Positions 8,000 to 15,580 of a DNA stretch of 32,235 nucleotides are shown here, piece by piece. This DNA is from JAPSGM01 sp036556985 (lineage in GTDB: Bacteria > Chloroflexota > Limnocylindria > QHBO01). Every line of letters starts with the position of its first letter. Position 1 is the stretch's first letter. The translations under genes were made by a program, and so were the position numbers. The stretch is from contig DATBIK010000016.1 in assembly GCA_036556985.1 (NCBI GenBank), positions 1-32,235 on the forward strand, written 5' to 3'. The notes beneath the pieces are model-generated. The model saw only the letters and a program-made list of their open reading frames with translations. It was not told the origin of the DNA and did no database searches.

Positions 8000-9202
8000 T
8001 CAGGAGGCGCCGACAGGCAGCAGCGCGGCCAGCCGCCGATTCTCCTCGTACAGCTCGCCGAGGACGCGGTCGGCGGCGAACGGGGCCGCGGCGGCGGCGG
8101 CGCGTTCCCGGAGCGATTCGGCCTCGGCCGTCACCCGGCGCAGCACCTCGCCCAGCGCCTCGGGCGTCCGCGCGCCGGCCACGGCCCCGGCTCCCGAGCG
8201 CGCCACCACGCCCGCCACCTCGCCCACGTCCGTCGTCACGACCGGCAGCCCGCACGCGAGCGCCTCCAGCCCGATGGTGGGGCCCGTCTCGAAGGCGGAC
8301 GAGATCACGAGGGCGTCCGCGGCGTGCATGAGGCCGGCCAGCTCCTCGCGCGGCACGGTGCCGGCGAACCTGGCGGCGTCGGCCACGCCGAGGCGGCGCA
8401 GCTCATCGCGCATCGCCGGCAGCTGGCCGCCCTCGCCGGCGACGAGCAGGCGGGCCGCGGGATCCGCCCGGTGCAGCACCGCGAAGGCGCGGGCCAGCAG
8501 GACCGGATCCTTCTGGCCCTCCAGGCGGCCCGCGTACAGCAGCAGGGGTCCGTCACCGAGCAGGTCGAACCGGCCCGCGAGCAAGGCGCGCTGACGCTGT
8601 CGATCGTCCGCCGCGGCAGGCCGGAAGATGGTGGGGTCGAACCAGTTCGGGACGAACCCGATGCGGTCGGCGGCCTCCGGAAACTCGGCACGATAGCGGT
8701 CCGCCGCGGCACGGTTGACGACGAAGATCCGTCGCATGCGCCGAAACGAGCGGCGCTCGGATGCCCGCAGCAGTCCGGCCAGCGGCCGCCATCGGCTCTC
8801 GCTGCCGGCGGTGGTCAGGTCGCTCACGGAGAGGTGCACCACCCGCCACATCGGTCCTGCGTCGGTATCGAACGGCAGGTCGGTCGCCGGTCGGTGGAAG
8901 GAGCGAACCCACCTGCCGGCGGCCGCCTCGCGCCGTCGCCTGGCGATCGCGGCGACGAAGCGGGCCGCGATCGGGACCCGGCTGCGCCGGGTGCCGTCGT
9001 CGGCCACCACCGGCAGGAGGCGCAGCGGACGCCCCTCGAGCTCGACGTCGTGCCAGCGCCAGGCGGTGCGCGTCGCGCTGATGCCGATCATCGACAGGTC
9101 GAGGTCGTCCGGCGCGAACTTCGCGAAGCCGCGCACGAAGGAGGCGATGCCGCCGATGCGCATCCGCTCCGGATCGGCCGGGAGCACGAGCTGGACCGGC
9201 AC
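8000..9202 (-). CDS. glycosyltransferase family 4
   Basis: A GT4 enzyme of about 400 residues. The N-terminal domain has a glycine-containing loop (MRIGGIASFVRGF). The C-terminal domain shows FVPNWFDPTIFRP, LLLYAGRLEGQKDPVLLARAF, LLVAGEGGQLPAMRDEL and the donor-site region SSAFETGPTIGLEALACGLPVV, with Glu residues at EX7E spacing. The start is uncertain. GTG at 9202 is used here, 24 nt past the upstream O-antigen ligase stop; a CTG at 9229 overlapping that stop, or the ATG beginning MRIGG, are alternatives, and none has a strong ribosome binding site. It probably extends the polymer repeat unit in the cytoplasm. Confidence 0.82.
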   Translation of the reverse strand: MPVQLVLPADPERMRIGGIASFVRGFAKFAPDDLDLSMIGISATRTAWRWHDVELEGRPLRLLPVVADDGTRRSRVPIAARFVAAIARRRREAAAGRWVRSFHRPATDLPFDTDAGPMWRVVHLSVSDLTTAGSESRWRPLAGLLRASERRSFRRMRRIFVVNRAAADRYRAEFPEAADRIGFVPNWFDPTIFRPAAADDRQRQRALLAGRFDLLGDGPLLLYAGRLEGQKDPVLLARAFAVLHRADPAARLLVAGEGGQLPAMRDELRRLGVADAARFAGTVPREELAGLMHAADALVISSAFETGPTIGLEALACGLPVVTTDVGEVAGVVARSGAGAVAGARTPEALGEVLRRVTAEAESLRERAAAAAAPFAADRVLGELYEENRRLAALLPVGAS

Positions 9203-9225
9203 GCGCCCGGGCCGAGCCGAATCGG

Positions 9226-10821
9226 TCAGGAGGGTGCCCCCTCGCGCTCCCCGAGCCGGCGGCGCCAGGCGAGCGACGCGACCAACCCGACGACGAGGAA
9301 GAAGAGGTAGGCGCGCGGCGGCGAGTGGAACATCGACGACGCGACGGATTCCATGATCGCCTGGGCGAACGCCATCCCGGCGCCCAGCCGGAGCACGCGG
9401 AGCGTCACCCCGTCGGCGCGCCCGGCCTCCTTCCACAGCATCCAGGCGATGGTGACGAGAAACGCGACGTACGCTGCCAGGCCGATCGCCCCGATCTCGC
9501 CCAGGATCGACGGCCAGAAGGTGTCGGTCGCAGCGTTGGGGTTCGTCGGGCGCAGGCCGCGAACGTCGGAGAGGCCGTACTCGTAGTACAGCGGGCTGTA
9601 CGGGTCGCGGCTGACCCAGCTGCCGTAGCGGCCCATGCCAGCGCCGAGCGGGAAGTAATCCACCCCGATCTCCACCGACCCCCGGTACAGGGCGATGCGC
9701 GCCTGCGGGTTGTTCTCCCCGCCGATGGAGCCCTCACCCGGAGACTCGGACGGGATCGGGATGCCGGGGATATAGCGGTCGACCGTGAGCTGGTACAGCC
9801 CGGTCAGCATCGGCAGGAAGACGATGGCGATGACGACGACGCCGGCAGCGGCCGGCAACCAGGAGCGCACCGCCTCGCGGAGCGATCGGGCCCTGATCCC
9901 GAACTCGACCGCCCCGGCTGTGATCCCGGCCAGAAGCGCCACGATGGCCCGCCGCCGCGCCGACAGGAACGGCCCCAGCGTCATGAACAGTCCCAGCACG
10001 AGCCAGATCCAGCGGCGGGTGGTCGCGTACTGGGCGAACAGGAACACGGCCACCAGCGAGGTGAAGTAGCCGAACAGCGCCGGATGCGTGAAGATGGACT
10101 TCACCACGACGCTCTCGCCGCGGGCCCGGATGTACTCGTTCAGGCCGAGCACCGACTGGAAGAGCGCCGGATTCATCCCCTCGATGAAGCCGAGCACGAC
10201 GACCGGGATCGCCACCGCGAGCACGACCTTCATCGCGGCGCGGATCTGCCAGACCTCGACCCGGCTCCAGAGCACGACGTAGAAGAACGCCAGCGGCTTG
10301 CCGATCAGCGCCATGGCCGGCAGCCACACCTGGACAGGCACCCCCGCGACCACGCTCGAGAGCACGCCCATCAGGGGGATGAGCGCGACGGCGATCTCCC
10401 GGGGCCACGACCACCACGCCGACCAGTGGTTCCGGACTCGGAACAGGCAGATCACCACCAACGCCGCCACCGTCAGCTCGTCGAGCTGCTTGAACACGCC
10501 CCCGACGTAGAGCGCCACGGTGTCGTAGAACGCCACGATCAGGGCCAGCGAGACGAGGGCCTCCATGGCCCAGCGCCAATACGCCGCCACCAGGATGAGC
10601 GCCGCCGCGCCCGGGATGACGTACCGGCTCGGGCCGGACCAGGGCGGGATGGTGAGGATGGCTGCCGAGAGCAGGACGAGGCCCAGGATGATCGCCACCC
10701 GCGCGGCGAAGGCGCCATCGGTGGGCGCCGCGAGGCGGGTGACCGGCCCCCGCATCGGCGGTGCGCCGTCCGGCGACGGCGAATCGGTCTCCGGCAGGTC
10801 GGCCGTACGCCGCCGGTCCAC
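9226..10821 (-). CDS. O-antigen ligase/polymerase family membrane protein (Wzy/WaaL-like)
   Basis: About 531 residues with a string of ten or more hydrophobic segments and a large periplasmic-type loop near residues 370-450 (GSVEIGVDYFPLGAGMGRYGS and following), the layout of the Wzy_C domain. Family members polymerise or ligate lipid-linked oligosaccharides on the outer face of the membrane. Arg-rich SARRRAIVALLAG in the middle resembles the conserved Arg-containing helix of the family. GTG 10821 lies 5 nt after the upstream sulfotransferase stop; the alternative ATG at 10755 lacks a ribosome binding site. It shares the block with a flippase, glycosyltransferases and sulfotransferases, which favours a polymerase role. 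Ligase activity cannot be excluded. Confidence 0.85.
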   Translation of the reverse strand: MDRRRTADLPETDSPSPDGAPPMRGPVTRLAAPTDGAFAARVAIILGLVLLSAAILTIPPWSGPSRYVIPGAAALILVAAYWRWAMEALVSLALIVAFYDTVALYVGGVFKQLDELTVAALVVICLFRVRNHWSAWWSWPREIAVALIPLMGVLSSVVAGVPVQVWLPAMALIGKPLAFFYVVLWSRVEVWQIRAAMKVVLAVAIPVVVLGFIEGMNPALFQSVLGLNEYIRARGESVVVKSIFTHPALFGYFTSLVAVFLFAQYATTRRWIWLVLGLFMTLGPFLSARRRAIVALLAGITAGAVEFGIRARSLREAVRSWLPAAAGVVVIAIVFLPMLTGLYQLTVDRYIPGIPIPSESPGEGSIGGENNPQARIALYRGSVEIGVDYFPLGAGMGRYGSWVSRDPYSPLYYEYGLSDVRGLRPTNPNAATDTFWPSILGEIGAIGLAAYVAFLVTIAWMLWKEAGRADGVTLRVLRLGAGMAFAQAIMESVASSMFHSPPRAYLFFLVVGLVASLAWRRRLGEREGAPS

Positions 10822-10826
10822 CCCGA

Positions 10827-11597
10827 TCAGACCCTGCTGCGGGCGAGCCCGGCTCCGCGCCCCTTCTTCACGTAGTCGCCGAAGCGGAACCAGGTCCAGT
10901 AGATCCAGCGCGGAATGCGGGCAAGCCGGTACAGCAGCCTGCTCCACCACGGGACGTGGACGGGCCCCCATGCCTCGGGGAAGGCGTAATCCCATTCGTC
11001 CATGTACGGCCCGAAGACCCACCTGGCTCGCGCGATGGCCCGTGGCGTGTAGTAGCTTTCGAACTCGCGCTCGCGGCCCGGTGTCGCGTTCGCGAGCGGC
11101 AGCCTGCGGACCGGCTCGATGCCGATTCGACGCAGCGCTTCCTCGAACCCGTCCTCCAGCAACTCGAAGCGGTAGACGTAGTCCAGGTCGCGGTGGTCCA
11201 GCGTCGTCCAGGTGTCGTACGGCAGGACGTACCAGCGCCGCAGGAATGACGTGAAGTCCGCGTTGGTGCGCTGCATCCAGGCGAAGATCCGCCGCTCGAG
11301 GCGGCCGGCCAGCGAGTTGCGCAGGCCCACGTGATGCGGGTCGCTGAAGTGGCCGCGCGTGTCCTCGCGAAGATGGGCGTAGCGCGTCACCGCCACGTCG
11401 AGCGGGTTGCGCACGCCGGAGAACGCGAAATAGCGCTTCTCGTCCGCGGTCGCAACGCGCAGGAAGTCGCGGTAGGTGGCGTGCTTGCGCAGGATGGCCT
11501 CGCCGTCGTAGAGCTCCTTGAGCTCACGGGCGATCGCCGACGAACCGGTCCGCGGCACCTCCACGAATACGTACCGGTGCGTATGGCTGATGATCAT
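10827..11597 (-). CDS. Sulfotransfer_2-type sulfotransferase
   Basis: A 256-residue protein of a different sulfotransferase family from its neighbours. It starts directly with the 5'-PAPS loop, YVFVEVPRTGSSAIARELK, where PRTGSS replaces the PKAGTTS of the others. FSGVRNPLDVAVTRYAHL supplies Arg63 and Thr71 at Arg+8. This form resembles the carbohydrate sulfotransferases of the HNK-1/chondroitin 4-O type (Sulfotransfer_2), so a glycan acceptor is the natural inference. ATG 11597 has no Shine-Dalgarno, but a TACCCT hexamer lies 8 nt upstream. A 54-nt gap separates it from the preceding sulfotransferase. Confidence 0.82.
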   Translation of the reverse strand: MIISHTHRYVFVEVPRTGSSAIARELKELYDGEAILRKHATYRDFLRVATADEKRYFAFSGVRNPLDVAVTRYAHLREDTRGHFSDPHHVGLRNSLAGRLERRIFAWMQRTNADFTSFLRRWYVLPYDTWTTLDHRDLDYVYRFELLEDGFEEALRRIGIEPVRRLPLANATPGREREFESYYTPRAIARARWVFGPYMDEWDYAFPEAWGPVHVPWWSRLLYRLARIPRWIYWTWFRFGDYVKKGRGAGLARSRV

Positions 11598-11605
11598 TGC
11601 AGCGC

Positions 11606-11611
11606 AGGGTA
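11606..11611 (-). promoter_or_regulatory. -10-like hexamer TACCCT before the Sulfotransfer_2 gene
   Basis: TACCCT lies 8 nt upstream of the ATG at 11597, preceded by TGG and with no Shine-Dalgarno, so transcription could begin at or near the start codon. It sits in one of the few intergenic gaps of the minus-strand block (11598-11651). Confidence 0.4.
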
Positions 11612-11651
11612 CCAGCGCGCCGCGACGCGCGCGATGCGGCCGCGAGCGCGA

Positions 11652-12584
11652 TCAGGAGGGGCCTGCCGCGGTCCAGGCGGCGAGGTCACGCCCGGTCAGC
11701 TGCTCGAGCCGACGCACCTCCGGCTCGAACTCGCGGGTCAGCCGGGCGCGGAGGGCGGCGTCCATCGGCGGGCGGCGCCCGGTCCGCGAGTTCAGGCGCA
11801 GGACGGCCGCGCGCGCCGCGTGGACGACGGGAAACCTGCGGAGCCACCGCACCGCACCGAGCAGCGCGGGCGGGGGCCGGTAGATCGCGCGCTGGAGCAG
11901 CTCGAACCGGGGCCGCTTGTTCGCGTTCGCCACCGCGAAGTCGGGCCGGAACGAGGCGTCAACGCCGAGGAACTCCAGGACGTCGGCGTAGGCGGCCGCG
12001 GTGTCCGCGCTGAAGTCGTCGTACATGATGACGTGCACGCGGTCGCGCCCGAACGTGTCGAGGTAGCGCTCCAGCTGGCCGGCGAACCGCACGCTCTCGC
12101 GGTAGAGCAGGTTCTCGACGCGGACCGGCCCGGGCGGCAGGCGCTCGCCGCGCTTGCGCGCCGGCTCCGCGGCAAGGGCCTCCCCGAAATCGGCGATGTC
12201 CTCCCCGGCGTTGAAGAGCAGCTGGCTGTGCTGGGCGTACATCACGTCCACCGGGTTGCGCAGCATCACGATGATCTGCGCCTCCGGCGCGAACGCCTTG
12301 ATCTCCCGCGCCGCGCACGACGAGTACAGGTACCAGGCCGACGCCTCGCCGATGCGCTGTCCGGGCCGAGCCTCGCGGAACAGGGCGAGGTACGCGTCCT
12401 CGGTCATGCGCCCGTAGCGGCGGGTCAGGTCGTCGCCGAAGAAGAGGGGCTCCTTGTGGAAGGGCATGAACACCTGCGGATGCGCCCGCAGGTACTCGTA
12501 CAGCGAGCTTGTGCCCGCCTTGAAGGAGCCCACGATGAAGAAGTCGGGACGTGGCGGATGGGCGCCCGCCGGCTGGGGGTCCAC
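11652..12584 (-). CDS. sulfotransferase, paralogue with displaced 3'-PAPS motif
   Basis: This 310-residue sulfotransferase has the 5'-PAPS loop FFIVGSFKAGTSSLYEYL (Lys22) and the 3' motif VMLRNPVDVMYAQHSQL, with Arg109, Ala117 where Ser is usual, then His119-Ser120. GEDIADFGEALAAEPAR and RDRVHVIMYDDFSADT match the paralogues at 7035 and 6118. GTG 12584 was chosen because it follows the flippase stop by 7 nt and a TATGAT hexamer lies 6 nt before it; reading further upstream would run into the flippase frame. It likely acts on the glycan made by this locus. Confidence 0.88.
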   Translation of the reverse strand: MDPQPAGAHPPRPDFFIVGSFKAGTSSLYEYLRAHPQVFMPFHKEPLFFGDDLTRRYGRMTEDAYLALFREARPGQRIGEASAWYLYSSCAAREIKAFAPEAQIIVMLRNPVDVMYAQHSQLLFNAGEDIADFGEALAAEPARKRGERLPPGPVRVENLLYRESVRFAGQLERYLDTFGRDRVHVIMYDDFSADTAAAYADVLEFLGVDASFRPDFAVANANKRPRFELLQRAIYRPPPALLGAVRWLRRFPVVHAARAAVLRLNSRTGRRPPMDAALRARLTREFEPEVRRLEQLTGRDLAAWTAAGPS

Positions 12585-12590
12585 CCCCGC

Positions 12591-12596
12591 ATCATA
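12591..12596 (-). promoter_or_regulatory. -10 hexamer TATGAT overlapping the flippase stop
   Basis: A near-consensus TATGAT lies 6 nt before the GTG start at 12584 and contains the TGA stop of the flippase. There is no Shine-Dalgarno between, so a leaderless transcript for the downstream sulfotransferase is plausible. Because it overlaps coding sequence, chance is possible. Confidence 0.45.
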
Positions 12597-14172
12597 CCGG
12601 CCCCGCGCCGGCCCCTCCGTCGCCGGTATCCCTGTCCTCGGCGCCGGGGCCGGACGAGCGGCGACGACGCCGGAGCGGCAGGGCCATGCCGACGACCCGC
12701 GAGACATCGCGCAGCGTCTCCGCGTCGAGCAGCCACAGGGCGGTGGGGAACGTCGCGATCGCCACGAGGGCCTCCACGCCCAGCAGCCCCGCGGTGCCGA
12801 GGACCTGCCCCAGCAGCAGCTTGGTCAGGAGGACCGCGGCGGCCATGAGCGCCGTGGCCAGCGCCACGCCGCGAAGCTGGACGAGGTACTCCCGCGTCGG
12901 GATGCCGGCGTAGCGCTCCATCCAGCGCAGGTTCAGCGGCAGCAGGAGGTAGCCACGCGCCACGAACGCGGCCGCAACGGCGATGATGCCGAACGGCACC
13001 GCGATGGCGAAGCCGGCCACGGTGACCACCGTCGTCACCAGGCGAAACCGGAAGGCGACGTCCGGATGCCCGGCGGCGTTCAGCAGCGCGTTGCTGAAGG
13101 CCTGTACGCTCAGGACCGGGCCGATGAGGAAGAGGATCGTCGCCACCTGGCCGCTCGGCTCCCAGCGAGCGCCGAAGAAGACCACGGTAAGCTCGGTCGC
13201 CACCAGCGACAGGCCGATGTACCCGGGCAGGATCACCACGGCGGCCGCCCGCGTGACGCGGAAGTAGGCACGCCGCATTCGCTCGCGGTCGTCCTGGATG
13301 AGCGAGAAGGCCGGGAATGAGACCTTGCGCGTCACCTGGACCAGCACCGTCTGGCTGACCGACAGGATCCGGTAGCCGACGCCGTAGTACCCGAGCTGCG
13401 TGGCGTCGTGGAAGGCGCCGATGAGCAGGTTGTCCATGTTGCGGGTCAGGAAGGTGAGGATGTCCCCGGCCATGACGTGGGCGCCGAACCCGAACAGCTC
13501 GCGGAACTCCGCGCGCGACCAATGCCGGCTCGGGCGCCAGGGCGTGACCCACCACAGGGCGAGCACCGAGAGGATGGCGGAGGCCACGAGCTGGCCCACC
13601 AACGCCCACGCGCCGAAGCCGAGCAGCGCCATGGCGATCCCCACGACGCCCCCGCCCAGCGATGCCGCCAGCGCGCGTGCCGCGAGGCTGCGGAAGGCGA
13701 GCTGGCGCCGCAGGATCGCCACCTGGATGCTCGTGAACGCGGACAGCACGAACGTGAGCGAGAGCACCTGCAGGATCGGCGCGAGACCGGGCTCGTTCAG
13801 CGCGGCGGCGATCGGGCCCGCGAGAAGCAGGAGCGCCACGGTGAGCAGCAGCCCCGTGGCCACCGCGACCCAGAAGGCGGTGTCGATGTGGCTCGGGCGC
13901 AGGTCACGCCGCTGGATGAGGGCGTCGCCCAGGCCCTGGTCGACCACGAGCTGCGCGAACTGCACGAAGACGGCGGCCAGCGTCACCAGGCCGAAGTCCG
14001 CCGGCTCGAGCAGGCGGGCGAGGACGAGAAAGACGGCCAGGTTCAGCGCCTGGCGGCCCCACGTGTCCACGAGGGTCCACGTCAGCCCGCGAGCGACGCG
14101 ATCCTCGAGGCCACGGCCAGGGCTGCCGTTCGCGGGCGATCGCGGGCCGAACTCGTCGGAAAGGTCGCTCAT
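12592..14172 (-). CDS. lipopolysaccharide/teichoic-type flippase (Wzx/MOP, polysaccharide exporter)
   Basis: A 526-residue protein with 12-14 hydrophobic segments. The opening GLTWTLVDTWGRQALNLAVFLVLARLLEPADFGLVTLAAVF is typical of the Wzx/WzxC (Polysacc_synt) branch of the MOP superfamily: an amphipathic start, an Arg-Leu-Leu-x-Pro-x-D/E-F/Y-G turn, then helix 2. It would flip the lipid-linked repeat unit across the membrane. A short Arg-rich, Gly-rich tail follows the last helix. ATG 14172 lacks a Shine-Dalgarno but has TACACT 9 nt upstream. It is the first gene of the ten-gene minus-strand block and diverges from the sugar dehydrogenase gene across 94 nt. Confidence 0.9.
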   Translation of the reverse strand: MSDLSDEFGPRSPANGSPGRGLEDRVARGLTWTLVDTWGRQALNLAVFLVLARLLEPADFGLVTLAAVFVQFAQLVVDQGLGDALIQRRDLRPSHIDTAFWVAVATGLLLTVALLLLAGPIAAALNEPGLAPILQVLSLTFVLSAFTSIQVAILRRQLAFRSLAARALAASLGGGVVGIAMALLGFGAWALVGQLVASAILSVLALWWVTPWRPSRHWSRAEFRELFGFGAHVMAGDILTFLTRNMDNLLIGAFHDATQLGYYGVGYRILSVSQTVLVQVTRKVSFPAFSLIQDDRERMRRAYFRVTRAAAVVILPGYIGLSLVATELTVVFFGARWEPSGQVATILFLIGPVLSVQAFSNALLNAAGHPDVAFRFRLVTTVVTVAGFAIAVPFGIIAVAAAFVARGYLLLPLNLRWMERYAGIPTREYLVQLRGVALATALMAAAVLLTKLLLGQVLGTAGLLGVEALVAIATFPTALWLLDAETLRDVSRVVGMALPLRRRRRSSGPGAEDRDTGDGGAGAGPV

Positions 14173-14181
14173 GGGGTGCCG

Positions 14182-14187
14182 AGTGTA
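14182..14187 (-). promoter_or_regulatory. -10 hexamer TACACT, main promoter of the minus-strand sulfotransferase block
   Basis: TACACT lies 9 nt before the flippase ATG (14172) with no Shine-Dalgarno between, so the transcript is probably leaderless. The 11-mer ACTACACTCGG containing it is repeated before the sulfotransferase start at 7949. No -35 consensus is visible 16-18 bp upstream. Confidence 0.55.
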
Positions 14188-14233
14188 GTTGGGCCGCTCG
14201 CCCGGCTCTCGCGCGCGATGACGCGCGGGCGGG

Positions 14234-14256
14234 CAGAATGGGCGTTCGCACGGAGG
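14234..14256 (+). promoter_or_regulatory. -10 element and ribosome binding site of the dehydrogenase operon
   Basis: CAGAAT (14234-14239) is a plausible -10 hexamer. GGAGG (14252-14256) is a clear ribosome binding site 10 nt before the TTG start at 14267. Unlike the divergent flippase, this gene therefore appears to have a short leader and Shine-Dalgarno initiation. The 94-nt divergent region must hold both promoters. Confidence 0.45.
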
Positions 14257-14266
14257 CGCAACCCAC

Positions 14267-15580
14267 TTGCAGGTCTCGATCATCGGTCTCGGCTACGTCG
14301 GCGCGGTCACCGCTGCCTGCCTCGCCGAGCTCGGCCGCGACGTCGTCGGGGTCGACCAGGACGCGGTCAAGGCCGAGGCCATCGCCGCGGCACGATCCCC
14401 CATCGCCGAGCCGGGCCTCGACGAGCTGCTCGCCGCGGGCGTCGCCGCGGGGCGGGTGCGCGTGGCGCCCATCCAGGAGGCGGTGGCGACCTCCGACGTG
14501 ATCATGATCGCGGTGGGGACCCCCTCGGCTCCGTCGGGAGCCCTTGACCTCACCGCGGTGCTGCGTGTGGCCGAGGAGATCGGCTCGTCGCTGCCGCGGG
14601 ACGGCCGGTTCCGCACGATCGTGGTGCGGAGCACCGTCCTGCCCGGCACCACCGACGAGCTGGTGCGGCCGGCCATCGAGGCGTCGTCGGGGATGCGGGC
14701 CGGCGAGGACTTCGGGCTGGCCATGAACCCCGAGTTCCTGCGCGAGGGATCCAGCATCCGCGACTTCTACGAGGCGGCGCGGACGATCATCGGCGCCGAT
14801 GACGAGCGCTCGGCGGACCAGGTGCGCGCGGCCTACGCGGGCCTGGACTCGCCGTTCGAGGTTGTCCCGATCCGGACGGCGGAGATGGTGAAGTACACCG
14901 ACAACGCATTCCACGCCACGAAGATCGCCTTCGCCAACGAGATCGCCGCCTTCGCACGGACGCACGGCGTGGACGGCCGCGAGGCGATGCGGCTGATGAT
15001 GTCCGACGATCGGCTGAACATCTCGACCGCGTACCTGCGACCCGGCTTCTCGTTCGGCGGCTCCTGCCTGCCGAAGGACCTGCGCGCGATCACCGATCGC
15101 GCCCGCAAGACCGATGTCGACCTGCCGCTGCTCAACGCCACGCTGGCCAGCAACGCCGCCCACTTCGAGCGTGGCGTGCGCCTCGTGGAGGCCGCCGGCG
15201 GCAGGAACGTCGCGCTGCTCGGTCTCTCCTTCAAGTCCTCGACCGACGATCTCCGCGAATCTCCTGCCGTGGCCCTCGCCGAGCGGCTCATCGGCAAGGG
15301 CTATCGGCTCGCGATCTTCGACCCCGACGTCCACCCCGAGCTCCTGCGCGGAGCGAATCGCGCCTTCATCGAGAAGCACCTGCCGCATCTCGTCGAGCTG
15401 CTGTGCGCGAATCTGGCCGACGCGCTGGCGCGGGCCGAGACGGTGGTGGTGACGAAGCGCTGGCCCGGCCTCGAGACGCTGGTGGAGCAGCTCCGCGACG
15501 GACAGTCGCTGGTCGACCTCGTCGGCCTCGAGGCTGCTGAGACACTCGGCCCGGAGCGGTATGCGGGCATCGGCTGGTAG
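14267..15580 (+). CDS. UDP-glucose/GDP-mannose 6-dehydrogenase, AlgD-like
   Basis: A 437-residue NAD-dependent nucleotide-sugar dehydrogenase that oxidises C6 of the sugar to give an activated uronic acid. The N-terminal Rossmann motif is IIGLGYVGAV, followed by Asp30 for NAD ribose. NPEFLREGSSIRDF and the catalytic GGSCLPKD (Cys267) are intact, and LGLSFKSSTDDLRESP marks the C-terminal domain. The detailed pattern (DGREAMRLM, YLRPGFSFGGSCLPKD, cysteine at 267) resembles AlgD GDP-mannose dehydrogenases more than typical UDP-glucose ones, but the substrate is not certain. TTG 14267 is supported by GGAGG 10 nt upstream. The stop overlaps the next GT4 gene by 20 bp, so it heads an operon using its product. 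Confidence 0.92.
   Translation: MQVSIIGLGYVGAVTAACLAELGRDVVGVDQDAVKAEAIAAARSPIAEPGLDELLAAGVAAGRVRVAPIQEAVATSDVIMIAVGTPSAPSGALDLTAVLRVAEEIGSSLPRDGRFRTIVVRSTVLPGTTDELVRPAIEASSGMRAGEDFGLAMNPEFLREGSSIRDFYEAARTIIGADDERSADQVRAAYAGLDSPFEVVPIRTAEMVKYTDNAFHATKIAFANEIAAFARTHGVDGREAMRLMMSDDRLNISTAYLRPGFSFGGSCLPKDLRAITDRARKTDVDLPLLNATLASNAAHFERGVRLVEAAGGRNVALLGLSFKSSTDDLRESPAVALAERLIGKGYRLAIFDPDVHPELLRGANRAFIEKHLPHLVELLCANLADALARAETVVVTKRWPGLETLVEQLRDGQSLVDLVGLEAAETLGPERYAGIGW

Noticed and set aside
9325..10875. Plus-strand frame antisense to the O-antigen ligase gene
   Set aside because: The protein is almost entirely Arg, Asp, His and Gln with no recognisable domain, while the minus-strand membrane protein is clear.
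3116..14172. Sulfotransferase block as a mobile island
   Set aside because: No transposase, integrase, direct repeats or tRNA flank the block, and its GC-rich style matches the neighbours. The only tRNA (31901-31977) is about 18 kb away.
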